NCBI RefSeq assembly: GCF_036320965.1
Contig: NC_092235.1
Span: 8,758,799-8,822,798 of the forward strand
Direction: 5' to 3'
Source of the DNA: Panulirus ornatus
Lineage: Eukaryota > Arthropoda > Malacostraca > Decapoda > Palinuridae
DNA length: 64,000 nt
Shown: one piece after another, positions 51,524-64,000 of the stretch
How the letters are laid out: each line of letters opens with the position of its first letter
How positions within the stretch are numbered: the stretch's first letter is position 1
Made by a program: the position numbers and the translations under genes
Notes under the pieces: generated by a model
The model's input: the letters and a program-made list of their open reading frames with translations, nothing else
Told to the model about the DNA's origin: nothing
Database searches by the model: none

Positions 51524-53989
51524 AATGTGCTGAGAGGTGCAACTGGAGGGATGTCTGATCGTTATCTTGTGGAGGCTAAGGTGAAGATTTGTATGGGTTT
51601 TCAGAAAAGAAGAGTGAATGTTGGGGTGAAGAGGGTGGTGAGAGTAAGTGAACTTGAGAAGGAGACCTGTGTGAGGAAGTACCAGGAGAGACTGAGTACA
51701 GAATGGAAAAAGGTGAGAACAATGGAAACAAGGGGAGTGGGGGAGGAATGGGATGTATTTAGGGAATCAGTGATGGATTGCGCAAAAGATGCTTGTGGCA
51801 TGAGAAGAGTGGGAGGTGGGTTGATTAGAAAGGGTAGTGAGTGGTGGGATGAAGAAGTAAGAGTATTAGTGAAAGAGAAGAGAGAGGCATTTGGACGATT
51901 TTTGCAGGGAAAAAATGCAATTGAGTGGGAGATGTATAAAAGAAAGAGACAGGAGGTCAAGAGAAAGGTGCAAGAGGTGAAAAAAAGGGCAAATGAGAGT
52001 TGGGGTGAGAGAGTATCATAAAATTTTAGGGAGAATAAAAAGATGTTCTGGAAGGAGGTAAATAAAGTGCGTAAGACAAGGGAGCAAATGGGAACTTCAG
52101 TGAAGGGCGCAAATGGGGAGGTGATAACAAGTAGTGGTGATGTGAGAGGGAGATGGAGTTAGTATTTTGAAGGTTTGTTGAATGTGTTTGATGATAGAGT
52201 GGCAGATATAGGGTGTTTTGGTCGAGGTGGTGTGCAAAGTGAGAGGGTTAGGGAAAATGATTTGGTAAACAGAGAAGAGGTAGTGAAAGCTTTGCGGAAG
52301 ATGAAAGCCGGCAAGGCAGCAGGTTTGGATGGTATTGCAGTGGAATTTATTAAAAAAGGGGGTGACTGTATTGTCGACTGGTTGGTAAGGTTATTTAATG
52401 TATGTATGACTCATGGTGAGGTGCCTGAGGATTGGCGGAATGCGTGCATAGTGCCATTGTACAAAGGCAAAGGGGATAAGAGTGAGTGCTCAAATTACAG
52501 AGGCATAAGTTTGTTGAGTTTTCCTGGTAAATTATATGGGAGGGTATTGATTGAGAGGGTGAAGGCATGTACAGAGCATCAGATTAGGGAAGAGCAATGT
52601 GGTTTCAGAAGTGGTAGAGGATGTGTGGATCAGGTGTTTGCTTTGAAGAATGTATGTGAGAAATACTTAGAAAAGCAAATGGATTTGTATGTAGCATTTA
52701 TGGATCTGGAGAAGGCATATGATAGAGTTGATAGAGATGCTCTGTGGAAGGTATTAAGAATATATGGTGTGGGAGGCAAGTTGTTAGAAGCAGTGAAAAG
52801 TTTTTATCGAGGATGTAAGGCATGTGTACGTGTAGGAAGAGAGGAAAGTGATTGGTTCTCAGTGAATGTAGGTTTGCGGCAGGGGTGTGTGATGTCTCCA
52901 TGGTTGTTTAATTTGTTTATGGATGGGGTTGTTAGGGAGGTAAATGCAAGAGTTTTGGAAAGAGGGGCAAGTATGAAGTCTGTTGGGGATGAGAGAGCTT
53001 GGGAAGTGAGTCAGTTGTTGTTCGCTGATGATACAGCGCTGGTGGCTGATTCATGTGAGAAACTGCAGAAGCTGGTGACTGAGTTTGGTAAAGTGTGTGG
53101 AAGAAGAAAGTTAAGAGTAAATGTGAATAAGAGCAAGGTTATTAGGTACAGTAGGGTTGAGGGTCAAGTCAATTGGGAGGTGAGTTTGAATGGAGCAAAA
53201 CTGCAAGAAGTGAAGTGTTTTAGATATCTGGGAGTGGATCTGGCAGCGGCTGGAACCATGGAAGCGGAAGTGGATCATAGGGTGGGGGAGGGGGCGAAAA
53301 TTCTGGGGGCCTTGAAGAATGTCTGGAAGTCGAGAACATTATCTCGGAAAGCAAAAATGGGTATGTTTGAAGGAATAGTGGCTCCAGCAATGTTGTATGG
53401 TTGCGAGGCGTGGGCTATGGATAGAGTTGTGCGCAGGAGGATGGATGTGCTGGAAATGAGATGTTTGAGGACAATGTGTGGTGTGAGGTGGTTTGATCGA
53501 GTGAGTAACGTAAGGGTAAGAGAGATGTGTGGAAATAAAAAGAGCGTGGTTGAGAGAGCAGAAGAGGGTGTTTTGAAGTGGTTTAGGGCACATGGAGAGG
53601 ATGAGTGAGGAAAGATTGACCAAGAGGATATATGTGTCGGAGGTGGAGGGAGCAAGGAGAAGAGGGAGACCAAATTGGAGGTGGAAAGATGGAGTGAAAA
53701 AGATTTTGTGTGATCGGGGCCTGAACATGCAGGAGGGTGAAAGGAGGGCAAGGAATAGAGTAAATTGGAGCGATGTGGTATACCGGGGTTGACGTGCTGT
53801 CAGTGGATTGAATCAAGGCATGTGAAGCGTCTGGGGTAAACCATGGAAAGCTGTGTAGGTATGTATATTTGTGTGTGTGGACGTATGTATATACATGTGT
53901 ATGGGGGGGGGGGTTGGGCCATTTCTTTCGTCTGTTTCCTTGCGCTACCTCGCAAACGCGGGAGACAGCGACAAAGTATAAAAAAAAAG

Positions 53990-54003
<14 letters not shown>
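51521..54003 (+). mobile_element. RTE-like LINE copy H, longest copy
   Basis: Begins GTTAATGTGCTGAGAGGTGC in the endonuclease end (GGMSDRYLVEAKVKI; the catalytic His of SDHxLV is Arg here), then the linker, RT (52263-53250, [11 protein letters not shown] intact) and C-terminal region to the stop at 53792, 3' UTR, tail hairpin and poly-A. Breaks: a one-base loss creating TAA near 52019 and an inserted base near 53584. It lies inside a TA run that is empty in the left arm. Confidence 0.9.
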
Positions 54004-54080
<77 letters not shown>

Positions 54081-54229
54081 GGCCAATTCCCTGATCAACT
54101 TTGTTAACGTAGGTTGCATAAAATATACAAAATCACTAACCTCATTACAGGTTACTATATTATAAGAAATAATTTCATAGATTTTTGTTTATTCTCCATA
54201 GATTTGAAACACTTTAAAAGCCTAGCTTG

Positions 54230-54735
54230 TATACTAAGATTTTCATCCTTTGAGCGAAGCCATACAATAATCGTCCTTATCTACTCTGAGCATTGGATAG
54301 CCTCCTGATGATCAAGGTTGCTGTTTTGGTTGTCCGTTTCCCTTGTTACTGGTGCGCCTCACTGCACACCTTACATGAGTGCCTTCCACAGTATTAGGGA
54401 CAGCTGCTGGGCCTCACTGTAGCTACTTCTGGGACGGTTGCCAATCTCCCTCGTATTCCCTCATGACCACAGCGCCAAACCGACTCCCGCCATCAGGCCG
54501 AGACGCACAAACATTTCTGACAAAATTGAGACAACCGCTTTCGCGTCAGTTTTGACACCAAGTGAATTTATACGACAATTACGCTCAAGATGCTTGGTTT
54601 TTCGTTCATGGATTGAACAGAAGCAACCAACGATGGTTGCTACTGCCCAATCCATGAAGTCCCCCCCACCACGGAAAGGTAACCAAGCTTCGGGGGGGAT
54701 GGGTGTTTACCCTGACGCCAACGGAGAAACTCAAT
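54230..54735 (+). repeat. Internal inverted repeat, right arm inner copy
   Basis: Matches 1784-2282 directly and 62482-62980 inverted. Keeps the 38 bp that the 8687-9147 copy lost. Confidence 0.85.
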
Positions 54736-54781
54736 ACAATATTTTTATTATAACTTTCCTTAATCTTGAAAAATGAATCAA

Positions 54782-54976
54782 TCAGAGGGAAGAATAGCCC
54801 CAGCCATATGAAGATTGGCTAACCGAATCCTTGCGCATTGTGTAGAAAGTGATTTCTTTGAGGGTTGCTTTATGGAAGGCACGGTAGCGTCGGAAGAGTT
54901 TCATTTTTTCTTTGAAGACGAAGGAAATTATCCCCGTGAATTTATGTATTTTTTGGGGGCGGGATAATGTTCCCAT
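54782..54976 (-). CDS. 64-aa basic small ORF (right copy)
   Basis: Same start and stop as 8440-8634, with about four amino-acid changes. Function unknown. Confidence 0.3.
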   Translation of the reverse strand: MGTLSRPQKIHKFTGIISFVFKEKMKLFRRYRAFHKATLKEITFYTMRKDSVSQSSYGWGYSSL

Positions 54977-55208
54977 TTTTTTCTTTCTTTGTTTTTCAAC
55001 GTCCCTACGTAGATATTATGTGTCATCCACTACTGCGAGAAAGCCAGACTTCCGCTAGATTAACGTAATCCTTGGCGGGGCGAAACTAAAGTTGTCTTGG
55101 TGTTGGTTTCTCAGTGATAACCCAAACACAAACACAAACACACCTCCAGTGTCCACTCTAGGGCCGTGTTCTCCTGCAGCACCAGCAGGAAGAAAGAACT
55201 CAGGTTCC

Positions 55209-55600
55209 TCACAAACTGAACCTTTTGGCACGGGGAGTGTGTTTCATCTCGACACGCCTTTTAACGCCCGTACGTGGTGAGGAGTGCAGTCGGTCTGTAA
55301 CGTAGGACATGTCATGTGTTATTGGTCCTAGTCGGTCTAGAACGCTGGGCCTGACATGTGTTGGGGGACCAAGTCGGTCTTGAATAGTGGGCCTGACAGG
55401 TCTTGAGACCTGCCATGTCTCCCTGATGGTGGGCCTGACAAGTGGGGTGGGCTGCATTTCCTCATGGATGGTGGGTCGGTGGGTCTGGTAGGGCGTGTGG
55501 GCTGCAGTGCCACTTGAGTGGGCGAGGTCACTTGGCCAGCATCAGTGGGACGGTGAGGTTTCACTTTTGCACAGCGACCGTTGACGGAAAGTGGTGTCAC
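55209..55600 (-). pseudogene. Pro/Thr/Arg-rich repeat ORF (right copy), frameshifted
   Basis: Counterpart of 7823-8206. An 8-bp duplication of GACCCACC near 55470 shifts the frame between the N-terminal part (MTPLSVNGRCAKVKPHRPTD) and the VRPTIQDRLGPP repeats. Confidence 0.4.
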
Positions 55601-55830
55601 GTCGGCAAGAAGTGCCTTCTTGTAGGAGGCATAGCAGGGTTACTGGATGACGGCAATCCCGCGGTGGTTCTCGTACGTGGATGCAGCCAGGATACTTCTC
55701 CGTGGTGGGGCTCGCTTCGTGGTTGGTGGATGTGGCCCTCCCCGCCACATGGTCACAGTGGTTGACCTATTTTACGTCAACACATTACGAGGTCAACCTT
55801 CACCAAATCCATATGGCGTTCATACCAGCT

Positions 55831-56136
55831 TCACCCATATTCCATTTCCTCCAATTCCACTTCTGGGTATTCCACCTCCATATCCATACAGCCAAATTCT
55901 ACTCCATCCATGACTTCCACGTCCGGGTATTCCACCAATTCCACTCCATCCATCTCTTCAACGTCTGGGTATTCCACCTCCATATCCACACAGCCAAATT
56001 CCACTCCATCCATCACTTCCACGTCTGGGTATTCCACTTCCATGTCCACACAGCCATAGCCCATGTCAAATACATGGGCATATTCAAATTCCATCTCCTG
56101 GACAAAGGAGGATCGTCCTACTTCCTTGGTGAACAT
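55831..56136 (-). CDS. 101-aa acidic tandem-repeat protein (right copy)
   Basis: Same length as the left copy, with a few changes (for example VHVFD to AHVFD, LVEN to LVEY). Start at the ATG at 56136; TATA box at about 56219-56228 on the minus strand. The 5' UTR is 18 bp shorter than in the left arm. Confidence 0.65.
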   Translation of the reverse strand: MFTKEVGRSSFVQEMEFEYAHVFDMGYGCVDMEVEYPDVEVMDGVEFGCVDMEVEYPDVEEMDGVELVEYPDVEVMDGVEFGCMDMEVEYPEVELEEMEYG

Positions 56137-56930
56137 TATTATATTGAAGTGTTCGAGGAAAGGTTGAGGGAGCTTGCAGAGGTCACAGCTCAAATGATGC
56201 TCTCGGTCCCGGCTCCCGCCTTATATAACCTGGGAACTGATCATATCCTAGCATAGCTTAATATAGAGAAGTCTAATATAGTGAAGTCAATACTTTAATA
56301 CAGTTAAGTTTATTTCTCAATAGTTTAATACATGTGCCTCACAACAGTTCCTTCACCCGTGCAATGTCCCGTCACAGAAAACAAGGATTGTCATTATAAT
56401 TCGTTTTTATCAGCAGAAATTAGATTAAAGTGACTAAAGATAAGTGGTTTAATATGTTATGTGTGTTCTCTGTCATCATAAAGATGGCCATCTACCCTGA
56501 TGTGTAAAGAAAACATCAATTTTGCCGAGGCTGTGGTGAAGATAAGAACACAATGATATGATAATGTGGTCATACAATGGTGTAGTCAAGATGTTGTGTT
56601 AGAACTATGTAGTGAAGATGGGAGTGTAGTGAAGAGGAGGATTTAGTGAAAATATATATGCTTCTTCACGCTGAGCTATTCCATATAGATGAATATATCT
56701 ATAATCTAATTGCGGTAAATTACCATATGACTTTAACGGCACCAGCCAGCAGGAAAAATGTTGGATATAGGAGTGACTGAATATTTTGTCGGGTACAGAA
56801 ATAATTGAATATTTGGTACGATCGATCAAAATGCTTTTTATAGGCAAATAATTTCTGATTTCTCAAATGATTTTTTCCATCTATTGGAACTGGTGTAAGT
56901 AATTAAAGATATGAAAACCGATGGAAAAGT

Positions 56931-57113
56931 TCAGTTTAACGCTTTTACGAATGTCTTGCTGCGTGTTTGGGAAGAGCAGTAAACTACAGGAATATATTGG
57001 TCTAATGTCCCCTGCTCGTCCAACAGCAGATATTGTAAGGTCTGAGACATTATTTCTGGTGGAGGTGGATTCTCTCCGGCATTGCGTAAATCTCTTCCAC
57101 AAACTTGCGCCAT
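56931..57113 (-). CDS. Small conserved ORF, 60 aa (right copy), unknown
   Basis: MAQVCGRDLRNAGEN to FVKALN. Equal in length to 6285-6467. Confidence 0.25.
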   Translation of the reverse strand: MAQVCGRDLRNAGENPPPPEIMSQTLQYLLLDEQGTLDQYIPVVYCSSQTRSKTFVKALN

Positions 57114-57505
57114 TTTGCACAAATACAGATCCGATATATGCATTTCCCAGCTCTGTTACGTTATGGACCCTAGTCATCCTAGCCTAACCTAGCCTAAATA
57201 AAAAGGTGTGGAATAATGTGCAACATTTCTCCTTCATTACAAGTGATAATAAACCTAGGCTATACAGCAACCAGGAACGTCCATATTTGTCTAACTTCTC
57301 ACATGTCTGTGTCATCTGTCTGCAAACATGTCGACCATTACCATGAGGGCAATTGCGGCTTTTGATTTTGAATATCTCATGTTTCCTCTCTGCCGTGAGA
57401 TCTTCATACTTAAATGAAATGGTGGGCCGTAAGAAATATATGTCCATCGAAGGTAAAATCTATGGCTCAGTTCTATCATCAGTTTCTAAGAAAACTGAAA
57501 AGATG

Positions 57506-57577
57506 AGGTCCCACCGAGATTCGAACTCGGATTGCTGGATCCAAAGTCCGGAGTGCTAACCCTTACACCATGGGACC
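57506..57577 (-). tRNA. tRNA-Gln (anticodon TTG), right-arm partner of the CTA gene
   Basis: A 72-nt cloverleaf as in the other copies, anticodon loop CTTTGGA. One anticodon-stem pair is a C-A mismatch (CCGGA against TCCAG). Confidence 0.8.
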
Positions 57578-57579
57578 TG

Positions 57580-57761
57580 ATAAGAAAAGATGTGATTTCA
57601 TCTAAATGTTTTACATATAATCAACCAGAGGCCATTCCTCCCTCCCTGCCTGCAGGGTTCAAGGTTTTCTAGAAGGTTCTCGAAGATTCTGGGTAGGAAC
57701 TGCCATTGAGAGGACGTAGTTATACGTATCATTAATGATATTGTTGTTGACTTTCTGATTT

Positions 57762-57799
<38 letters not shown>

Positions 57800-58325
57800 G
57801 TAAAAAACAGATATTAGATAGATCGATAGATACGTAAGGCTGTATATGTCAACTTTCACATAAATCAGTGATATCTACTTTATTCTGCAAGAAATACATG
57901 TACATGGATGTAGTTATGATATGGGTTAGGTATAAGACCAGTCGTGTTGAGATTGTAGTGAATGTGACCATTGACTTTAACCTTAATGGTGTAGTGAAGA
58001 TAAAGTTGTAGTGAAGATAAATCTTGAAGTGACTCATAAGGTTGTTGTGAGTACAAGGATGCATCGTAAATGAGTACTTCCTACCTGAAAGTCAACAATT
58101 ACAAAATTGATCAAGTATAACAACATCCTCGGACAACCAACTACAAACACCAACCATAGAGTGAACCTGACTGTCACCTAACGACGACCTCTCAAAGGTA
58201 ATGATCTTACCAGAATCTTCGAGAACCTTCTAGAAAACCTTGAACCCTGCAGGCAGGGAGGGAGGAATGGCCTCTGGTTGATTATATGTAAAACATTTAG
58301 ATGAAATCACATCTTTTCTTATCAG
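57580..58325. repeat. Foldback block 2 (right arm)
   Basis: Mirror copy of 5070-5820, with perfect five-block heat shock elements at 57667-57689 and 58213-58235, and TAGTGAAGAT motifs near 57995-58020. Confidence 0.8.
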
Positions 58326-58396
58326 GTCCCATGGTGTAAGGGTTAGCACTCTGGACTCTGGATCCAGCAATCCGAGTTCGAATCTCGGTGGGACCT
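58325..58396 (+). tRNA. tRNA-Gln (anticodon CTG)
   Basis: A 72-nt cloverleaf with all stems paired; anticodon loop CTCTGGA gives CTG. The left-arm partner (4998-5069) has TTG. Confidence 0.9.
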
Positions 58397-58429
58397 CATC
58401 TTTTCAGTTTTCTTCGATACTGATGATGG

Positions 58430-59300
58430 CCGCATTATTCTGTACGTTATATATACATTCATATATATACATAAATTTGTTTATATAAACATATATATGG
58501 AATAATATGGTTTTATCAATAGCCAGAGACCATTCCTCCCTCCTTGCCTGCAGAGTTCATAGTTTTCTGGAAGGTTCTAGAAGATTCTGGTGAGATAATT
58601 GCCATTGAGAGGACATTGTTATACTTCATATATCAATGATTTTATTATTGTAGACTTTCAGATAAAGATAGATAGATAGATACATACATACATAGTTAGA
58701 CTGATAGATTGATAGAGCGATATTTAGATAGGTATATAGATAGATAAGTTTCATCAATACTGTATCTTACGCTATCTCCTGTTGCTGGACATATGTTCAA
58801 CCAGCATTGGGAAAACCTCCAGTAGGCCTTAATGTAAAGCAAGATAATAACAAAACCTGCAATAAAAGAATACGATCAACTCCCCAGTGCAGAAATATTG
58901 TGACCAGAAAGTCTTCTAGCAAGATGTCAGACGCTTCCACGGGAATCACAAACATAACATCAAATATCTGAAAGTCAACAATAACAAAACTAATGATTAT
59001 AATGAAACTATAACAAGAAAAATGATAAACATATGGAAAATAGTGTTCTAGATTATGCTTCTAGAAAACAAACTTTAACGAAAACTGTGAAAAGAAATAC
59101 CCATCTGGCTGATACGACACAGTAAAAGAACCATCCCACAACCAACTCTAAACTGAACCTGACTGTCCCCTAACAACGTCCTCTCAATGGTATTTATCTT
59201 ACCAGAATCTCGTAGAACTTTCCAGAAAATCAAGAACTCTGCAGGCAAGGAGGGAGGAATGGCCTCTGGCTGCTGATGATAACCACATTATTCTATATAT
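58430..59300. repeat. Foldback block 1 (right arm)
   Basis: Mirror copy of 4090-4930; perfect heat shock element at 58565-58587 and a degenerate one at about 59204-59226, followed by a TATA run (CTATATATATAC near 59295) in front of the basic reading frame. Confidence 0.75.
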
Positions 59301-59361
59301 ATACTTTTACCTACAACCGAAGGTTGACCGGCCAGCCCAAGTGGCTACAGAGGTTGTATCC

Positions 59362-59855
59362 ATGAAAGAAACGGACCCACCAGCAGACGAATTCGGTTGG
59401 CAGGTTGTATCGAAGAAGAGGAAAAAGAAGGTTGCCCAACCATCCCAACCAGAAGTGTGTAGCAAAGAAACGAAAGAAGGCTGCCCAACCAACCTGGGTG
59501 GTAGTAAGGATGGCTGCTCCACAACCCCAGGTCGTTAGGCAGACTGTAGCCATGGAAGAAAGGAAGGCTGCTCGTCCACCAGCTCAGGTACCGAGTGAGC
59601 GTGTAGCTATGCTGGCTGACCCACCAGCCCGGGTAGATAGCTACACCCAGATGGCTATGTCGGGTGCAGCAAAGAAGCAAACCCCACAACTACTCCACGA
59701 GGTTTGCAAGCCTGCACCCAAAAAGATGAAGACGAAGGTTGCCACACTACCCAATGCACCACCACATGTCCAGAAAGGGAAAAGGTGGACAGAATGGCTG
59801 GAGGTCCCACTCCAACAACAAAATCACCTTAGGAGCCAAGTTCCATCCATTATTG
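59362..59855 (+). pseudogene. Basic Lys/Pro/Ala-rich reading frame (right copy)
   Basis: First frame [20 protein letters not shown] from 59362 to 59538; second frame from 59405 with [17 protein letters not shown] and repeats with QV..VAM. The TAG that ends the left copy is CAG here, so the second frame runs on ([17 protein letters not shown]) into an A run and the TA tract. Same frame change between blocks as in the left arm. Confidence 0.4.
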
Positions 59856-59858
59856 AAA

Positions 59859-60356
<498 letters not shown>

Positions 60357-60382
60357 AATATATATATGTATATATATATATA

Positions 60383-61056
60383 GTTTTTTTTTTTTTTTTT
60401 TTTTCTCTGTCGCTGTCCACCAGAAAGTGAACTATCTCTAGGACGTGAGTCAGAGGATCATCTCGTCCCCATCACATCATTCAGAGCGATACCAGTTTGC
60501 ATCAGCCTTCACTCCTGCCTGCAGTAGCATGCTTTCTGACATGTTTCATGAGCTCCTCTTCGCCAACGGAACTACCTTGGCCCACCAGTGATGCTACTAC
60601 GTTTGTGAATCAAGAACCATTGCAATACAAACCTCGCCAGGTGGTAGAGTGTCCCGCAGTGTATCGAGACAGACTTCGCCAGAACTTTTTTTTGGAGGGG
60701 AAGTGGATGTTTATAGTTGTGTTACTGGAGTGATAGTTTTCATACATGGTGCTTTGACAAGAAAATAGTGAAATTGGAAGAAGTGTAGCTTGGACATTGA
60801 AGCTTATTGATACAGTGGTTAAATTGATGAGAACTACTATTGACGTTTGTGTAAATAAATTAAACATTTCCTTTCCATAGCCAGAGGTTGAACCATTATG
60901 TGACATTCATTTTTTCATTTCATTTCAAGCTAGAAGTTTCAGTTTTCTAAATTGTTTCTTACATTTTTCACATGTAGATATATGTATGTGTGTGTGTGTG
61001 TGTATATGTGCGTGTGTGTGTGTATGTGTGTGTATGTGTATATATATATATGTATA
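60383..61056 (+). other. Inserted block of unknown origin
   Basis: Begins with a T run and CTCTGTCGCTGTC (like a LINE tail on the minus strand), then about 600 bp with no match in the left arm. One frame gives 78 aa (from 60497; LPWPTSDATTFVNQEPLQYK). AATAAA occurs near 60856. It might be a transduced or retroposed cDNA piece; unproven. A GT-rich run ends it. Confidence 0.4.
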
Positions 61057-61309
<253 letters not shown>

Positions 61310-61563
61310 AACTACATTGCAACTTCCATATAAATAGAATCATCAAGCTTCACTATATTAGCTTTACTATATTTAAATATAAACAAGGTCTAACCGAGGT
61401 TACTTGGTTGAGCAAGACGTGAGAATATCATCAACTGGCCCTCCAGCCCTTGGTTCAAATTGTCGTTCTGACGTATTTCGAGTTCAGTGCTGATACAGGA
61501 CCATTGATTATAGGACTATCTTGTTAGTCTGTGTAACTCCGCCTTACCCAATCCACGTCTTCA

Positions 61564-62280
61564 ATGGCTTTCTGTTACTACAAACGGGATTACAAAGGAA
61601 AGGCTTCCTTTGTTAGTTTCATGAATACCTTCGTTCAAATGAAGGGAAAGACTATTACTATGAAGCGGTACCTTATCAGCAGGAAAGAGCTGCAGCAACG
61701 GTATGAAAGTTACTGCAAGATACATAACGAGCCCGTGGCTTCCAACGTAAACATCGGCCGCCATTTGGGTTCACTCGGCATCATGTGTGACACCAAGATT
61801 GGACCCGTTGGGAAACAGGAACGATACTATTCTGGTATCATGTGGCTCGATGGCGCAGGATCACCAACTGAAATGCAAAGAAAATGGAGAAAGCCGCCCA
61901 AACGTATCATGAAGGCCGTGCAAAAGAAGATCGAGAGGAATCGGTTGAGAGACGATATCGCTCACAGTATATTGAAATTTATGCCCAAGACTTCCCCTGA
62001 TCTCCAGACACAGCCAGTCACAGAGACCACCAGCCCCACTTTCCAGACACAGCAAGTCACAGAGACCACCAGCCCCGCTTCCCAGACACAGCAAGTCACA
62101 GAGACCACCAGCCCCGGTCCCCAGACCCAACCAGTCACAGAGACCACCAGCCACGCTCTCCAGACACAGCCAGACACACAGCCCACCAGCCCCGGCCCCC
62201 ACACAGAGCCACAAGATCCTGATATTGAGGAAGCAAATGAATTTCTCGATGATTTTTTGCTTTCACTGGAGAAGAACTGA
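61564..62280 (+). CDS. 238-aa protein with winged-helix-like N-terminus and Thr/Ser/Pro repeats (right copy)
   Basis: Same start, stop and length as the left copy. The first 130 residues differ by about one residue (VQEKIE to VQKKIE), whereas the repeat region differs at many positions (for example IPKTSPDLQR to MPKTSPDLQT and SPASQ to SPTFQ). A conserved N-terminal domain with a more variable repeat tail is what a real protein would show, so this pattern is the best hint of coding function in the arms. No promoter motif is obvious upstream. Confidence 0.65.
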   Translation: MAFCYYKRDYKGKASFVSFMNTFVQMKGKTITMKRYLISRKELQQRYESYCKIHNEPVASNVNIGRHLGSLGIMCDTKIGPVGKQERYYSGIMWLDGAGSPTEMQRKWRKPPKRIMKAVQKKIERNRLRDDIAHSILKFMPKTSPDLQTQPVTETTSPTFQTQQVTETTSPASQTQQVTETTSPGPQTQPVTETTSHALQTQPDTQPTSPGPHTEPQDPDIEEANEFLDDFLLSLEKN

Positions 62281-62481
62281 TGAGTTCTTTATAGACAAGA
62301 CAAAATGTTAAAAAAGGAATCTATATAAGTTCACTTATGGAGTGAGATCTTTGACGGAGCTGTGCTGCCTATAGCACAGCCTACCAAAGGGTGATCTTTG
62401 CTGTCGTGCAGTAACCTCATGAGGGCGGAGTCCGGCTACACTTTCTTTACCGAGGAAAAGATCTCTGCACTAATATTGAGT

Positions 62482-62980
62482 TTCTCCGTTGGCGTCAGGG
62501 TAAACACCCATCCCCCCCGAAGCTTGGTTACCTTTCCGTGGTGGGGGGGACTTCATGGATTGGGCAGTAGCAACCATCGTTGGTTGCTTCTGTTCAATCC
62601 ATGAACGAAAAGCCAAGCATCTTGAGCGTAATTGTCGTATAAATTCACTTGGTGTCAAAACTGACGCGAAAGCGGTTGTCTCAATTTTGTCAGAAATGTT
62701 TGTGCGTCTCGGCCTGATGGCGGGAGTCGGTTTGGCGCTGTGGTCATGAGGGAATACGAGGAAGATTGGCAACCGTCCCAGAAGTAGCTACAGTGAGGCC
62801 CAGCAGCTGTCCCTAATACTGTGGAAGGCACTCATGTAAGGTGTGCAGTGAGGCGCAGCAGTAACAAGGGAAACGGACAACCAAAACAGCAATCTTGATC
62901 ATCAGGAGGCTATCCAATGCTCAGAGTAGATAAGGACGATTATTGTATGGCTTCGCTCAGAGGATGAAAATCTTTACCGT
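62482..62980 (-). repeat. Internal inverted repeat, right arm outer copy
   Basis: Reverse complement of 1784-2282; contains the compound stem-loop at about 62552-62607. Confidence 0.85.
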
Positions 62981-63344
62981 GAAAATCAACAAGTCAAATA
63001 ACTAGTAGTTAGTGGTAGTGAAGTGGAATTACCGTATTTCTGTGGTCTTAATAGTAAAACGAAACTTTTCGTTTTCTCCATCAATCTAGAGGTGTTGTAG
63101 ACCACCATCCTTAAGGTTGTAAGGTAATGGTAACTACAAGGTTATGACCTCAGCAAATTTGTGATGGAAAGTGCAGGAAATGTGGTAATATATATAATAT
63201 AAATTATATAGTTGTATAATAAATGTGTATTAAAATTTTGTCTTCTCTGTTCCCGTTCATTAATTCAAATACAGGTAAGTTTTCTCTCTAACGAGGTGGG
63301 ATAAGCTACGTGCACTCGGCTTGTAAATGTGGTGACTTTCCCTT

Positions 63345-63444
63345 NNNNNNNNNNNNNNNNNNNNNNNNNNNNNNNNNNNNNNNNNNNNNNNNNNNNNNNN
63401 NNNNNNNNNNNNNNNNNNNNNNNNNNNNNNNNNNNNNNNNNNNN
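63345..63444. other. Assembly gap (100 N)
   Basis: Ends the right arm in mid-homology. The sequence after the gap is unrelated to the left flank of the left arm, so this may be a misjoin or an unrelated neighbour. Confidence 0.95.
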
Positions 63445-63978
63445 CTTGTTTGTAGAAAGGAACATTTGGATAACTTGACTTTTAGTTCGCATTTCCTTAA
63501 GCGTAGAAAGAAATACTCTCTCAAAACTTTTTGAAATGAAAAGCAGTATCTGGAGACATGGAACAATTATATCATCAGATAAACCAATACATCTTGGCCC
63601 AACATGTGGACGACAATGTCTAGTCATTAACCTTGAGAAGGTGATCACCGGTGAGGAATGAAGACCGAAGGCCATGATGCATATGAACTGCCAATGACCA
63701 TCTGGCGTACTGAACACAGTCAGGGGGCGGCTTTCCTCTGACAAGGGAATCTGCCAAAATCCGCTCAATAAATCCAAAGTTGAAAATACCTTATTGTTAC
63801 CGAGGCTATGAAGAAGCTCTGATACCACTGGTAATGGGAAACCATCTTTCAAAGTGACCTTGGTGTTGAGTTTTCTAAAATCTATGACTGGTCTAAAAGT
63901 TCCGTCCTTTTTCGGAACGATCAGAAGTGGTGAATTCCATGGTGATCGTGATTCCTCTATAACATTATCTTTCAACAT
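63445..63978 (-). pseudogene. Ty3/gypsy-type reverse transcriptase fragment
   Basis: Minus-strand frame reading VIEESRSPWNSPLLIVPKKD, GTFRPVIDFRKLN, VFSTLDLLSGFWQIPL (catalytic Asp in LDL) and ending with a changed second box (LSDDIIV in place of the usual YxDDI). This is the RT N-terminal half of a Ty3/gypsy LTR retrotransposon. It is truncated by the gap at its 3' side and by the window edge at 5'. The frame after DDI is scrambled, suggesting decay. Confidence 0.85.
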
Positions 63979-64000
63979 GTCCTGAACAAGTTTGTTTGGT

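Overview
The window looks like a nuclear genome segment from a crustacean, most plausibly a decapod. This is an inference from the mix of very long (TA)n microsatellites, Penelope-like retroelements with GIY-YIG endonucleases, RTE-like LINEs, 5S-headed SINEs, split RNA genes of eukaryotic type and TATA-driven single-exon genes. Nothing here is bacterial. Two runs of 100 N (19192-19291 and 63345-63444) are assembly gaps.

The largest structure is a long inverted duplication. The left arm (about 1410-11100) is repeated in reverse complement as the right arm (about 49690-63344, cut by the second gap), with a spacer of about 38.6 kb. Each arm carries the same set: a 238-aa protein with a wing-like N-terminal domain and tandem Thr/Ser/Pro repeats; a 101-aa acidic tandem-repeat protein behind a clear TATA box; a basic Lys/Pro-rich reading frame; several very small conserved ORFs; two divergent tRNA-Gln-type genes; and two palindromic (foldback) blocks holding near-perfect five-block heat shock elements. 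Inside each arm a further pair of 460-500-bp inverted repeats brackets the gene block (1784-2282 with 8687-9147; about 54230-54735 with 62482-62980). The arms look nearly identical in the outer part and more diverged toward the spacer.

The spacer holds one convincing gene, a compact 257-aa protein kinase (minus strand, 22803-23576), whose core promoter closely resembles that of the acidic arm gene. Other spacer features are a partial 5S rRNA, tRNA-Ala (GGC) and a tRNA-like gene, a 123-aa orphan ORF, a Ser-rich terminal-exon-like ORF, several minisatellites and a CCAAT-box-rich block.

Most of the rest is retroelements that begin and end in (TA)n tracts: about ten RTE-like LINE copies (some with twin-priming inversions), about ten SINE copies whose 3' tail matches the LINE tail, and six or seven Penelope-like copies or solo terminal repeats with hammerhead-like motifs. 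The two arms give a natural filled/empty comparison: at least one LINE and one multi-element insertion sit in (TA)n tracts of the right arm that are empty in the left arm. A gypsy-type reverse transcriptase fragment ends the window on the minus strand.
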